64,000 nt of DNA from Billgrantia tianxiuensis (GTDB lineage Bacteria; Pseudomonadota; Gammaproteobacteria; Pseudomonadales; Halomonadaceae), in the NCBI RefSeq assembly GCF_009834345.1, contig NZ_CP035042.1, forward strand, positions 3,968,001 to 4,032,000, read 5' to 3'. The notes under the pieces were generated by a model. The model was given only the letters and a program-made list of their open reading frames with translations, did not search any database and was not told where the DNA came from. Below, one piece after another: positions 25,513 through 34,972 of this stretch. Position 1 is the stretch's first letter. The number at the start of each line of letters is the position of its first letter. The position numbers and the translations under genes were made by a program.

Positions 25513-27153
25513 TCACGCCTTGCCGGGGCGCCGGTGACGCAGCTCGCCGTTCAACGCCTTGACGATCGAGTAGCACATCAACAGCATCACGATGGAGAAC
25601 GGAATCGCCGTGGCCGTCACCCCCGCCTGCAGCGCGGCAAGACCGCCGCCGAGCAGCAGCACGATGGCGATCAGCCCCTCCACCGTGGCCCAGAACATGC
25701 GCTGCGGCCGGGGCGCATCGATCTTGCCGCCGGCAGTGATGGTGTCGATCACCAGCGAGCCGGAATCCGACGAGGTGACGAAGAAGATCAAGGCCAGCAC
25801 GATGCCGACGGTCGACATCAGCGCGGTCAGCGGCAGCTCATTGAGCATGCCGAACAGCGACAGCTCGGGGCGGTAGCTGTCGATCACGTACTCCTTGACC
25901 AGACTGATCTCCGGCGCGGCATAGAGCTGATCGAGAGCGACGCTGCCGAACACCCCCATCCAGATGAAGATGAACAGGCTGGGTATCAGCAGCACGCAGA
26001 TGACGAACTCACGCACCGTGCGCCCTCGCGACACCCGGGCGATGAACATGCCCACGAACGGCGCCCAGCTCACCCACCAGGCCCAGTAGAAGATCGTCCA
26101 GTCCTGACGATAGGCGTCATCCTCGCGCCCGAAGGGAGCCGACAGCGGCACGAACTCCGTCACGTAGGTCGCAAGCCCCGTCCAGAAGCCGCTCAGGGCC
26201 ACCAGCGTCGGCCCGGCCAGCAGCACGAAGAAGAAGAACAGCACCGCCATGATCATGTTGATCTCGGAGAGCTTCTTCACACCGCCCTCCAGCCCCCGCC
26301 ATACCGACACCAGGGCCACCGCCGTGACCAGCAGGATGATGATCACCTGGGCCGTGGCGCTGACCTCGAGGCCAAAGACGAAATTCATCCCCGCATTGGC
26401 CTGCTGCGCCCCCAGCCCCAGCGAGGTGGCCAGCCCGAACAGCGTGGAGAACACTGCCAGGATGTCGATCACATGCCCCCACCAGCCCCACACGCGCTCA
26501 CCCAGGATCGGGAAGAAGGCCGAACGGATGGAGAACGGCAAGCCCTTGTTGTAGGTGAATATCGCCAGGGCCAGCGCCATCACCACGTAGACCGCCCAGC
26601 CGTGAATGCCCCAGTGCAGGTAGGTGCCGGCCAGGCCCAGGGCCGTCGCCTCAGGGATGGCCGCCGGGTCGAGCTCGCCGTCGGCGCCGAATGGGGAAGG
26701 GATACCCAGCGGCAGGGAGACGTTGGCGTGATAGACCGGCTCCAGCACGCCGAAGAACAGCAGGCCAATCCCGATACCGGCGGAAAACAGCATCGCGAAC
26801 CAGGAGAGATAGCCGTAATCCGGACGGGCATCGGGCCCGCCCAGGCGCACCGAGCCGTAGGGCAGCAGGACGAGCGCGATACAGAACAGGATGAAGAAAT
26901 CCACCACCAGCATGAAATACCAGTCGAGGGTGCCGGTGGCGAAACCGACGATGGCCTGGAAGATGGCACCCGCTCTTTCCGGGAACAGCAGGGTAAGGAT
27001 GATGAAAACGACGGAGGCGAGCGCCGAGACGGCGAAGACCCGATTGTGTATGTCGAAGCCGATAGGCCCCAGCCGCCCCTCGATGTTGTCCTGGCCCACG
27101 GTGTAATCCGTGTGCATGTCGCTGGTCGATGCTGGATCGCCCGAACTAACCAT
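25513..27153 (-). CDS. BCCT family betaine/choline/carnitine transporter
   Basis: This 546-residue sodium- or proton-coupled carrier for quaternary ammonium compounds has about 12 membrane helices. The substrate/ion motif is canonical (LFSAGIGIGLLFFGVLEPVY), and the family signature is present in FYWAWWVSWAPFVGMFIARV and SRGRTVREF. The hydrophilic tails are short (about 45 residues before the first helix), without the long C-terminal osmosensing domain of BetT. A leader with GGAAGA precedes the ATG and is AT-rich (27160-27200). It is convergent with glc and probably imports glycine betaine, choline or ectoine-like solutes for osmoprotection or catabolism. Confidence 0.93.
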   Translation of the reverse strand: MVSSGDPASTSDMHTDYTVGQDNIEGRLGPIGFDIHNRVFAVSALASVVFIILTLLFPERAGAIFQAIVGFATGTLDWYFMLVVDFFILFCIALVLLPYGSVRLGGPDARPDYGYLSWFAMLFSAGIGIGLLFFGVLEPVYHANVSLPLGIPSPFGADGELDPAAIPEATALGLAGTYLHWGIHGWAVYVVMALALAIFTYNKGLPFSIRSAFFPILGERVWGWWGHVIDILAVFSTLFGLATSLGLGAQQANAGMNFVFGLEVSATAQVIIILLVTAVALVSVWRGLEGGVKKLSEINMIMAVLFFFFVLLAGPTLVALSGFWTGLATYVTEFVPLSAPFGREDDAYRQDWTIFYWAWWVSWAPFVGMFIARVSRGRTVREFVICVLLIPSLFIFIWMGVFGSVALDQLYAAPEISLVKEYVIDSYRPELSLFGMLNELPLTALMSTVGIVLALIFFVTSSDSGSLVIDTITAGGKIDAPRPQRMFWATVEGLIAIVLLLGGGLAALQAGVTATAIPFSIVMLLMCYSIVKALNGELRHRRPGKA

Positions 27154-27413
27154 AACGATATTCTTCCCTTTTATCTAAAATAAATAAGAATTTATTATAC
27201 ACCCTACGACCCCTACCCTCCTGTCACAAGCTCCCGTTGATTGCCGTTTCATCGTCTCGGTAGGAAGCGCAGCGGCCATCTATACTGACAGCGCCAGACC
27301 AGAACACGGCGTGTCACCGGCCTGAGGTGGCACCCAGACGTTAGCGGGATATCGACAAATTGCAGGGCGGCCAAATGGCAATGACAGGGCCGCGCCAAAC
27401 GGGAGGAAACACA

Positions 27414-27665
27414 ATGATCAAGAAACTCTTTGCCGCCATGGTGCTGATGGCCTTCATGGCGCCCGCCTGGGCCGGCCAGTGCCCCATGCTCATGTCAGAG
27501 ATCGACGAAGCGCTGGAGGATGATGCCAAGGTTTCCCAGCTCAGCGAGGACGAACTCGCGCGGGTGCGCGAGCTGCGTGAACAGGGCGAGCAGTACCACA
27601 ACGATGGCGACCACGCCCAGTCCGAGGAGGCGCTCAACGAGGCCAAGGAGATACTAGGCGTTTGA
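27414..27665 (+). CDS. Small exported protein of unknown function
   Basis: This 83-residue protein has a clear signal peptide (MIKKLFAAMVLMAFMAPAWA-GQ) followed by a short acidic, helix-rich mature part (about 63 residues). The mature part contains one cysteine and the pattern LSEDELARVRELREQGEQYH, then HAQSEEALNEAKEIL, reminiscent of a single TPR-like helical hairpin. GGAGG 6 nt upstream supports the start. It is monocistronic with its own terminator. I do not recognise the family; a small periplasmic helical protein is all that can be said. Confidence 0.75.
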   Translation: MIKKLFAAMVLMAFMAPAWAGQCPMLMSEIDEALEDDAKVSQLSEDELARVRELREQGEQYHNDGDHAQSEEALNEAKEILGV

Positions 27666-27670
27666 TGCTC

Positions 27671-27701
27671 ATGCCGGGCGTGCAGCCCGGCATCTCTTCT
27701 C
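27671..27701 (+). terminator. Terminator after the small exported protein
   Basis: ATGCCGGGC-GTGCA-GCCCGGCAT (9-bp stem, 5-nt loop) followed by the pyrimidine-rich CTCTTCT, 5 bp past the stop. It lies between convergent genes. Confidence 0.75.
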
Positions 27702-27705
27702 CGCG

Positions 27706-28635
27706 CTATTCTTTCGTCCTTCGCTCACGCTCCTGCGCTGCGCATTCCAATACCCACTCCTGCAAGGCTCGCTTTGCCTCACCGGGTGAATCCGGTCGTG
27801 CATCGACCAGCCCATAGCCTCGTGGCGAGCGTAAACGAAGCGCTTTCAGCCCTACCAGCATGCCGTTCTCGAGCAGGTCGTCGACCAAGCCATGCCAGCC
27901 CATGGCGATGCCCTGTCCGGCGATCGCCGCCTGGATCAGCAGCGTGTAGTTGTTGAACGTCAGTTCCGAAGATCCCAGATAGCCGACTCCCGCCAGTTGC
28001 TCGAAATAGCTCGGCCAGTCCAGCCAGCTCTGCCCCTGATCGGCGGTCAACGTCAGCAACGGTAACTGGCTGAGTGCCTCCAGGTTCTCGATCGGTCCAT
28101 GGCGTTGCAAGAAGCTCGGGCTGCAGACCGGAAAGACCTCTTCTCGAATCAGCAGGGGAACGCCCCCAGCGAGAGTTCGCTCGTCACAGAACACGATCGC
28201 CACATCGACTTCCTGGGCTCGCCAGTCGAGCACGCCCTGGTTGGTCACGATGCGCACGTCGATATGCGGATGCTGTTCGCGGAAGCGCGGCAGCCGCGGC
28301 ATCAGCCAATACGCCGCGAACGAAAAGTCGGTGAGGATGTTCACGTGAGGATGGCGATGCTTGTGCTGAAGTCGCTCGATGGTGCGATCGATGGTCGCGA
28401 ACCCCTCCTGCACGCTGACGAATAGCGCGTGTCCCGCTTCGGTCAGCCTCACGCCACGGTAGATGCGTTCGAACAAGGGCAAGCCTAGTTGCTCTTCCAG
28501 TGCGCGCACCTGCTGGCTAACCGCCGATTGGGTAGAACGCAGCTCGCGCGCCGCAGCGGTAAAACTCAAATGTCGTGCCGCCGCCTCGAACACCCGAAGG
28601 CCGTTGGGCGACACCGACCTAGCTATCCACGACAT
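27706..28635 (-). CDS. LysR family regulator, choline-sulfate utilisation type
   Basis: This 309-residue LysR regulator of the GcvA-like group has an HTH containing LRVFEAAARHLSFTAAAREL and STQSAVSQQVRALEEQLGLP, and a sensor domain with ILTDFSFAAYWLMPRLPRFR. It is divergent from the choline-sulfatase gene with a 139 bp gap. That arrangement is typical of the regulator that accompanies betC in many proteobacteria, which supports the assignment. The inducer is probably choline-O-sulfate or choline. Confidence 0.9.
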   Translation of the reverse strand: MSWIARSVSPNGLRVFEAAARHLSFTAAARELRSTQSAVSQQVRALEEQLGLPLFERIYRGVRLTEAGHALFVSVQEGFATIDRTIERLQHKHRHPHVNILTDFSFAAYWLMPRLPRFREQHPHIDVRIVTNQGVLDWRAQEVDVAIVFCDERTLAGGVPLLIREEVFPVCSPSFLQRHGPIENLEALSQLPLLTLTADQGQSWLDWPSYFEQLAGVGYLGSSELTFNNYTLLIQAAIAGQGIAMGWHGLVDDLLENGMLVGLKALRLRSPRGYGLVDARPDSPGEAKRALQEWVLECAAQERERRTKE

Positions 28636-28774
28636 TAGCTTAACTAATGCCTCCCATTAAAATTCACCGAGTTTACAGGCCCTGAGATTAGCAGAGAGAC
28701 TGTCGTCACAGCCAGTCAAGGTTCGGTTCGAACATCTGCTTTCAAGCCTATTTTTTACAACGGCAGGAGACCCC

Positions 28775-30301
28775 ATGACCCGCAAGCAGCCCAATATCCT
28801 GTTCCTGATGGCCGACCAGATGACGGCATCGGCCCTACCCTTTTATGGCCATCCACTGGTCAAGACACCGAACCTGTCACGCCTGGCGGAGGAAGGCGTC
28901 GTGTTCGACTCGGCGTACTGCAACAGCCCGCTCTGCGCCCCCTCGCGCTTCACGCTGATGGCCGGCCAGCTGCCGTCGCGCATCGGCGCCTACGACAATG
29001 CCGCCGACTTTGCCGCCGACATCCCCACCTACGCCCACTATCTGCGCGATGCCGGCTACCTCACCGCCTTGTCGGGCAAGATGCACTTCTGCGGCCCCGA
29101 CCAGCTCCACGGCTTCGAGGAACGCCTGACCACCGACATCTACCCGGCGGACTTCGGCTGGTTCGTCGACTGGGAAAACTTCGACGAGCGGCCGAGCTAC
29201 TACCACAACATGTCCTCGGTCACTCAGGCCGGCCCCTGCGCACGTTCCAATCAGCTCGATTTCGACGACGAGGTCACCTTCCGCGCCAAGCGTTTCCTCT
29301 ACGACTTCGCAAGGAACGGCGAGCAACGCCCCTTCTGCCTGACCGTGTCGCTGACCCATCCCCACGACCCCTATACCATTCCGCAGGAGTACTGGGACCG
29401 CTACGACCACGACGCCATCGACATGCCGCGAGTGCCTTACTCCCGCGAGCTGATGGACCCGCACTCCAAGCGCCTGCGCCATGTCTACCAGCTCGACGAG
29501 GACACCCTCAGCGACGCACAGATCCGCAACGCACGCCACGCCTACTATGGAGCGATCAGCTATGTCGACGACCAGATCGGCGCCGTGCTGAAGGTCCTCG
29601 AGGAGACCGGACTCGACCAGGACACCATCATTGTCTTCTCCGGCGACCACGGCGACATGCTTGGCGAGCGCGGCCTCTGGTACAAGATGAGCTGGTTCGA
29701 GGACTCGGCCCGGGTGCCGATGATCGTTCACGCTCCTGGCCGCTTCACTCCGGGCCGGGTACGCGAGTCGGTATCGACCATGGACCTGCTGCCGACCTTC
29801 GCCGAGTTCGCCCATGACGGCATCGCACCGGAATACGCCGCGCCCCTCGACGGCCGTAGCCTGCTGCCGCACCTGACCGGCAACGGCGGGCACGACGAAG
29901 TGATCGGCGAATACCTCGGCGAAGGCGCCATCGCGCCGCTGCTGATGATTCGCCGCGGGCGCTACAAGTTCGTCCACAGCGCGCCGGATCCGGACCAGCT
30001 GTTCGACCTCGAGGCCGACCCGCTGGAACTCCGCAACCTGGCAGAGGAACCTGCCTACCTGGACCTGTGCAAGCAGTTCCGCGACGAGGTCGCCAGCCGC
30101 TGGGACTATGTACGGCTGCACGCTGAGGTGATCGCCAGCCAGCGGCGGCGCAAGCTGGTCTCCCGTGCGCTCATGAAGGGTAGGGTCACGCCCTGGGATC
30201 ACCAGCCGACGTTCGACGCCAGCACCCAGTACATGCGCAACACCATCGATCTGGACGATCTCGAGCGGCGCGCGCGCTTCCCGGCGGCCTCCGTCGAATA
30301 G
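28775..30301 (+). CDS. betC: Choline-sulfatase BetC
   Basis: This 508-residue type I sulfatase hydrolyses choline-O-sulfate to choline and sulfate. The formylglycine-forming motif is at residues 54-58 (CNSPLCAPSR, Cys54). Metal ligands appear in NILFLMADQM near the N-terminus and FSGDHGDMLGERGLWYK around residue 290. Length and C-terminus (the TPWDHQPTFDASTQYMRNT region) match choline sulfatases. CAGGAG lies 7 nt before the ATG. It is followed at once by SulP and BetT genes, linking sulfate release, sulfate movement and choline uptake. An anaerobic- or FGE-type activating enzyme is not encoded here. Confidence 0.94.
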   Translation: MTRKQPNILFLMADQMTASALPFYGHPLVKTPNLSRLAEEGVVFDSAYCNSPLCAPSRFTLMAGQLPSRIGAYDNAADFAADIPTYAHYLRDAGYLTALSGKMHFCGPDQLHGFEERLTTDIYPADFGWFVDWENFDERPSYYHNMSSVTQAGPCARSNQLDFDDEVTFRAKRFLYDFARNGEQRPFCLTVSLTHPHDPYTIPQEYWDRYDHDAIDMPRVPYSRELMDPHSKRLRHVYQLDEDTLSDAQIRNARHAYYGAISYVDDQIGAVLKVLEETGLDQDTIIVFSGDHGDMLGERGLWYKMSWFEDSARVPMIVHAPGRFTPGRVRESVSTMDLLPTFAEFAHDGIAPEYAAPLDGRSLLPHLTGNGGHDEVIGEYLGEGAIAPLLMIRRGRYKFVHSAPDPDQLFDLEADPLELRNLAEEPAYLDLCKQFRDEVASRWDYVRLHAEVIASQRRRKLVSRALMKGRVTPWDHQPTFDASTQYMRNTIDLDDLERRARFPAASVE

Positions 30302-30303
30302 CC

Positions 30304-31958
30304 ATGATGGAAACCGCAACCGACGTTCGCCGGCAACCGGCCAGGCCCAAGCGCTGGTTGCCGTTTCTCGACTGGCTGCCGCAGCAGACGTCGCGCTCGC
30401 TGCGTGCCGAAGCCGTTGCCGGTTTGACCGGAGCGGTGCTGGTCGTGCCTCAAGGGGTAGCCTATGCCCTGCTGGCCGGGCTGCCCCCGAGTACGGCCTG
30501 TATACCGCCATCGTCCCGACGGTGCTGGCAGCGCTGTTCGGTTCCTCGCGGCAGATGGTCAGCGGGCCGACGGCGGCCCTATCCATCGCGCTGTTCGCCA
30601 CCTTACAGCCCTTCGCCGAGGCGGGAAGCGGCGAGTTCATCGCCCTGGTGCTGACCCTGACCTTTCTTGCCGGCGCCTTCCAACTGCTGCTGGGCCTGGC
30701 ACGACTGGGGGTGCTGGTCGATCTCGTCTCGCATTCGGTGGTGACGGGTTTCACCGCCGGCGCGGCGCTGATCATTGCCACCAGCCAGCTCCCCTATGCG
30801 CTGGGACTGGCTCCCATGGTGAGCAGCGGCTTTCTCGACGTCTGGCCCCAGCTGTTCGCCCGGGTCGGCGACATCCGTCCCGATGTCGTGCTGATCGCCG
30901 GCTTCACGCTCACCCTCTGCCTGGCATTTCAGCGCTGGCTGCCACGCTGGCCGGGCATGCTGCTGTCGCTCGTAGCAGCGTCGCTGCTGGCCGCCTGGCT
31001 CGACCCGACGCATAGCGAGATCCTGCGCATCGCCGAGGTGCCGGCCGGCCTGCCACCACTCTCGGCACCGGAGCTCTCATTCGACACCCTGCGCCTGCTG
31101 ACACCCGGCGCCATCGCCCTGGGCTTGCTGGGGCTGGTCGAAGCCGCCGCGATCGCGCGGGCCTTCGCCGCTCGCTCGGGCGAAAGGTTGAACAGCAACC
31201 AGGAATTCATCGGCCAGGGGCTCTCCAACATCGGCGGAGCCTTCTTCTCCGCCTACGTCTCGTCGGGCTCGTTCACCCGCTCGGGACTCAACGCCAGTGC
31301 CGGGGCCCGCTCACCACTGGCGGCGGTACTGTCGGCGCTGTTCCTGATACCGATGGTGCTGGTCGCCGCTCCCCTGCTGCACCATGTGCCGATGTCGGCC
31401 ATGGCTGGCCTGCTGCTGCTGGTTGCCGCCAAGCTGGTCGACCGGCACAGCATTCGCGAGACCCTGGCAATCAGCCGCTCGGAAACGGCGATCCTGCTGA
31501 TCACCTTTTTCAGCACCCTGTTGCTGGCGCTGGAGTTCGCCATCTATTTCGGCGTACTGGCCTCGCTGGCCGTCTACCTGCGCCGGACCACCCGCCCGCC
31601 AGTGGTCGTATGCGCGCTGTCCCAAGCCCCTGCGGAGATTCAGCAGGCCCTGGAGGAGCCATGCTGCACCGTCGTCCGGATCGACGGATCACTGTTCTTC
31701 GGTGCCTGCGAATCGGTTGCCCGGCAACTCGAGTCTCACGACCGGCCGAACCTGGTGGTACTCGCGGCGGGGATCAACTTCATCGACCTAAGCGGCCTTC
31801 ATCTGCTCCAGGGCCAGGCACGTCGCTGTCAGGCGCGGGGCGGAAGGCTGTACCTGGTCTGGACCAAGCCCGACGTCATGGCCCGCTTGCAACGAGCTGG
31901 CCTCGTCGATGGCGACAACGCTCGAAACCACGACAAGCCAATGGCAATAACAATATGA
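30304..31958 (+). pseudogene. SulP family sulfate/anion transporter with STAS domain, single-base frameshift
   Basis: This is a SulP carrier with about 10-12 helices and a C-terminal STAS domain (VVRIDGSLFFGACESVARQL to about residue 545). The frame breaks after YALLAGLPP at the C run 30484-30488 (five C). One more C restores EYGLYTAIVPTVLAALFGSS and a 551-residue protein of normal length. The STAS and transport signatures (FFSAYVSSGSFTRSGLNASA) are intact, so a base-calling error is likely. It begins 2 bp after betC and is followed by betT after 12 bp, so a role in handling the sulfate freed by choline sulfatase is plausible. It could also carry bicarbonate or another anion. Confidence 0.88.
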
Positions 31959-31970
31959 GAGGCTTTCCCC

Positions 31971-34025
31971 ATGACACATCCACATCCCGACAGCGAGTCG
32001 ACTAATCGGCTCAACCCCGCCGTGTTTCACGGCTCGGTAGCAGGCATATTGCTCTTCCTGATCTATGCCATTGCCTTCACCGAACACGCCACGGCATTCT
32101 TCAATGCCGGGCTGGACTGGATCGGCAACACCTTCGGTTGGTACTACATGCTGGCGGTCGTCGCCTATCTGGTCTTCGTGGTGATGATCGGCTTCTCGCG
32201 ATTCGGCAAGATCCGCCTGGGCCCCGACCACTCGCGACCGGAGTTCTCGCTGCTGTCCTGGTCGGCGATGCTGTTCGCCGCCGGCCTGGGCGGCGCCATC
32301 CTGTTCTTCGTGGTCTCCGAACCGCTGACTCACTACCTGAATCCGCCCCTCGGCGAAGGCGGTACCGCCGAGGCACAACGGCAAGCCATCGTGCAAACCT
32401 TCATGCACTGGGGCATCTCGGGCTGGGGGCTCTACGTGCTGATGGGCATGGCCCTGGCCTATTTCAGCTATCGCCATCGGCTGCCCCTGGCGATTCGCTC
32501 GACGCTCTATCCGCTGCTGGGCAAGCGCATCTACGGCCCCATTGGCGATGCCGTGGACATCGCCGCCGTACTGGCTACCGTGTTCGGCATCGCCACGGCG
32601 CTGGGGATCGGCGTGATGCAGATGAACTACGGGCTGACCTACCTGTTCGGCATACCCGAGGGGCTGCCCGCGCAGATCATGCTGATCTTGCTGGTGGTGA
32701 CCCTGGCCACCCTGTCGGTGGTGAGCGGCGTGAAGCGGGGTATTCGCCGGCTGTCGGAACTCAACCTGCTGCTGGTCGCGGGCCTGGTGCTGTTCGTGCT
32801 GCTCCAGGGCGATACGCTCAGGCTGCTCAACATGCTGGTCATGAACACCGGTGACTACCTGGTGGCGCTGACCGGTAAGAGCTTCGATACCTATGCCTAT
32901 TCGCCCGAAGCACAAGGCTGGTTCAGCGGCTGGACGGTGTTCTTCTGGGGCTGGTGGATCGCCTGGGCGCCGTTCGTCGGCCTGTTCCTGGCACGCATTT
33001 CACGGGGACGCACCATCCGTGAATTCGTCGCCGGCGCCCTGTTCATCCCGCTCATCTTCGTGATGGTGATGATGTCCGTGTTCGGCAACAGCGGCATCGA
33101 CATGGTCGAGCAAGGCCTGGTGGTACTCGGCGACCAAGCCGTGAACCGGCCCCCAGCCACTATCTACACCTTCCTCGAGCAACTGCCCATGGTCGGACTT
33201 ACCGCCTCCCTGGTGCTGATGCTGAGCATCGTGTTCTTCGTCACCTCGGCCGATTCCGGTGCCTTGGTGCTGTCCAATTTCACCTACGTGCTGCGCGACG
33301 TGAACCACGACGCCCCCGCCCGGCTGCGGATCTTCTGGTCGGCGATCATCGGCCTGATCACCCTGGCACTGTTGATCGCCGGGGGACTGCGCACCCTGCA
33401 GAGCGCCGTGGTGATTGCCGCCCTGCCGTTCTCGGCGATCATCTTCCTGACCATGTTCAGCATGTACCGCTCGCTGAAGGTCGAAACCGGCAAGGCCGAT
33501 GCTCGCCATCACATCCTTGCCAGCGCCTCCGCCACCAGCGACTGGCGCGAGCGTCTCGATCGCACCCTGGACGCCACCACGCAGAACGGCGCCGAGGGCA
33601 CGCTACGTCACGCCATTCGCCCGGCATTGGCGGAACTGGCCGAGGAATTGACCCGCCGCGGCCAGAAGGCCACCGTCACCGAACAGCAAGTGGATGGCAC
33701 CCAACTGCTCTGCCCGACCCTGCAGGTCGACTTCGAGGGCGCTCCCAGCTTCGTATATGGCATACGTCCGCAGCGCATGCAGCCGCCGAGCTTCCTGCCC
33801 GCGGACGATGACTACTACCTGCGCCTCGACGTGCATCTGGCCGAAGGCGGCCTGGGCCAGGATCTCAACGGCTACACGCGCATGCAGGTCGTGCATGACG
33901 TGCTCAATGAGTATCAGCGCCATCTGCGCTTCCTGGCCCACGCTAGCGAGCAGGGGTACCTGGAAACCTTTCCCCACCACACTGCGAAAGGCGATGGCGT
34001 GACACAAGCCGAACCTGCCTCGTAG
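31971..34025 (+). CDS. betT: BetT-type BCCT transporter with long C-terminal domain
   Basis: This 684-residue BCCT carrier has the BCCT signature FFWGWWIAWAPFVGLFLARI and SRGRTIREF. A hydrophilic C-terminal domain of about 170 residues (from about residue 510) is typical of osmo-regulated BetT. Odd point: the helix-3 motif that reads GIGID or GIGIG in BetT/BetP is AAGLGGAILFFVVSEPL here, so the usual ion/substrate glycine stretch is altered. With betC and SulP in the same operon, choline or choline-O-sulfate is the expected substrate. The changed motif leaves specificity and coupling ion open. Confidence 0.9.
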   Translation: MTHPHPDSESTNRLNPAVFHGSVAGILLFLIYAIAFTEHATAFFNAGLDWIGNTFGWYYMLAVVAYLVFVVMIGFSRFGKIRLGPDHSRPEFSLLSWSAMLFAAGLGGAILFFVVSEPLTHYLNPPLGEGGTAEAQRQAIVQTFMHWGISGWGLYVLMGMALAYFSYRHRLPLAIRSTLYPLLGKRIYGPIGDAVDIAAVLATVFGIATALGIGVMQMNYGLTYLFGIPEGLPAQIMLILLVVTLATLSVVSGVKRGIRRLSELNLLLVAGLVLFVLLQGDTLRLLNMLVMNTGDYLVALTGKSFDTYAYSPEAQGWFSGWTVFFWGWWIAWAPFVGLFLARISRGRTIREFVAGALFIPLIFVMVMMSVFGNSGIDMVEQGLVVLGDQAVNRPPATIYTFLEQLPMVGLTASLVLMLSIVFFVTSADSGALVLSNFTYVLRDVNHDAPARLRIFWSAIIGLITLALLIAGGLRTLQSAVVIAALPFSAIIFLTMFSMYRSLKVETGKADARHHILASASATSDWRERLDRTLDATTQNGAEGTLRHAIRPALAELAEELTRRGQKATVTEQQVDGTQLLCPTLQVDFEGAPSFVYGIRPQRMQPPSFLPADDDYYLRLDVHLAEGGLGQDLNGYTRMQVVHDVLNEYQRHLRFLAHASEQGYLETFPHHTAKGDGVTQAEPAS

Positions 34026-34056
34026 CCAATTCGCAGACGGTATCGCCTGACCCGAA

Positions 34057-34086
34057 GAGCCCCACCCAGGTGGGGCTCGTCTTTCT
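34057..34086 (+). terminator. Terminator of the betC-sulP-betT operon
   Basis: GAGCCCCAC-CCAG-GTGGGGCTC (9-bp stem, 4-nt loop) followed by GTCTTTCT, 31 bp after the betT stop. Confidence 0.82.
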
Positions 34087-34193
34087 ACAAAGTCCCGCCG
34101 GCTGGCAAGACCCCGCCGCTTGGCAAGGACCCACCGGATACTCCAAACTGAAAAATTAGAGAGTCGGCACGCGAAGCGCCGAAGGAGGCAAGC

Positions 34194-34460
34194 ATGGCAG
34201 GTGGCTGGTCGCGAGACGGAGCGGTACAAGAGCAGATCGACAGCACCATAGAGGATGCGTTGCAGCGCGCGCGCAGCGAACTGCCACGGGGTGAGAGCCT
34301 GACGCACTGCGAGGAGTGTGATGAGCCGATTCCCCAGGCTCGCCGCGAGGCCATGCCCGGCGTACGCCTGTGTATCGCCTGCCAGAACGAGCATGACAAG
34401 CAGCGTACGGTCTACAGCGGCTACAACCGACGCGGCAGCAAGGACAGCCAACTGCGCTGA
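34194..34460 (+). CDS. DksA/TraR-type C4 zinc finger protein
   Basis: This 88-residue protein has a C-terminal C4 zinc finger (CEECDEPIPQARREAMPGVR followed by LCIACQ) as in the short YbiI/TraR branch of the DksA family. The N-terminal helix (IDSTIEDALQRARSELPRGE) is short, so the long coiled coil of DksA is missing. Small members bind the RNA polymerase secondary channel in some cases (TraR), but many have no known function. GGAGG lies 7 nt upstream. It is monocistronic between two terminators. Confidence 0.88.
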   Translation: MAGGWSRDGAVQEQIDSTIEDALQRARSELPRGESLTHCEECDEPIPQARREAMPGVRLCIACQNEHDKQRTVYSGYNRRGSKDSQLR

Positions 34461-34492
34461 TCGTCACCCTCCCGGACACCTCGGCCCTCATC

Positions 34493-34520
34493 GAGCCTCA
34501 CCCTTGGTGAGGCTCGTCTC
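34493..34520 (+). terminator. Terminator after the zinc finger gene
   Basis: GAGCCTCAC-CCTTG-GTGAGGCTC (9-bp stem) followed by GTCTCG, 32 bp past the stop. It may also end the convergent hypothetical gene. Confidence 0.72.
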
Positions 34521-34524
34521 GTGG

Positions 34525-34953
34525 TCACTCTCCTGGCCCGGGACAGCGCATCAGCGTGACTTCGTGGTCCTCACGGTCAAGATAGGTCAGCGTCAGAACC
34601 TCCCCGTCACCCTCTTCGTCTTCCTGTTCGAGAGACATCCGAATGCTTTCGTCAGTGGCCATGTCATCGGGCGGACAGTCGAGTTCAGCCACCCAGGCGT
34701 TAGCGCCTTCCTCTGTCACCGTCATGTCGCAGGACGCCTCGGTACCCTCGAAGCGCGATGGACCGAGCGTGATCGCACGATCCTCATCGCCTCCCTCGGC
34801 GCAAAGCGCCGGTTCGGTTGCCCAACGACCCGCGTAGGCAACGGCGTCTTCCAGCGCCGGGTCGGTGTCGTCCTGAGCGTGAACATGGCCACCGAAGCCA
34901 ACCAGACCCACTGCGGCACACAGGGCCATCCATCCGTAGTGTCGTAGCTCCAT
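34525..34953 (-). CDS. Hypothetical exported acidic protein
   Basis: This 142-residue protein has a signal peptide (about residues 1-26, ending VHA-QDD) and a strongly acidic mature part. Mature-region cysteines lie in PALCAEGGDE, EASCDMTV, ELDCPPDDM and LMRCPGPGE, enough for two disulfides. The pattern AYAGRWATEPALC resembles small lipocalin-like or DUF-type periplasmic beta proteins, but I do not recognise a family. The acid-rich composition fits a halophile. A MITE-like repeat lies immediately upstream. Confidence 0.7.
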   Translation of the reverse strand: MELRHYGWMALCAAVGLVGFGGHVHAQDDTDPALEDAVAYAGRWATEPALCAEGGDEDRAITLGPSRFEGTEASCDMTVTEEGANAWVAELDCPPDDMATDESIRMSLEQEDEEGDGEVLTLTYLDREDHEVTLMRCPGPGE

Positions 34954-34972
34954 GATTTCACCTTGGTATTAG

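Noticed and set aside
25318..27183. 621-codon plus-strand frame opposite the BCCT gene
   Set aside because: It crosses a strong terminator and mirrors the BCCT gene; composition is that of a shadow frame.
27194..27199. TATAAT-like box upstream of the BCCT gene
   Set aside because: The only -35-like sequence nearby is 22 bp away, too far for a confident promoter call.
28877..30781. 634-codon minus-strand frame opposite betC and SulP
   Set aside because: Antisense of a sulfatase gene with intact active-site motifs on the other strand.
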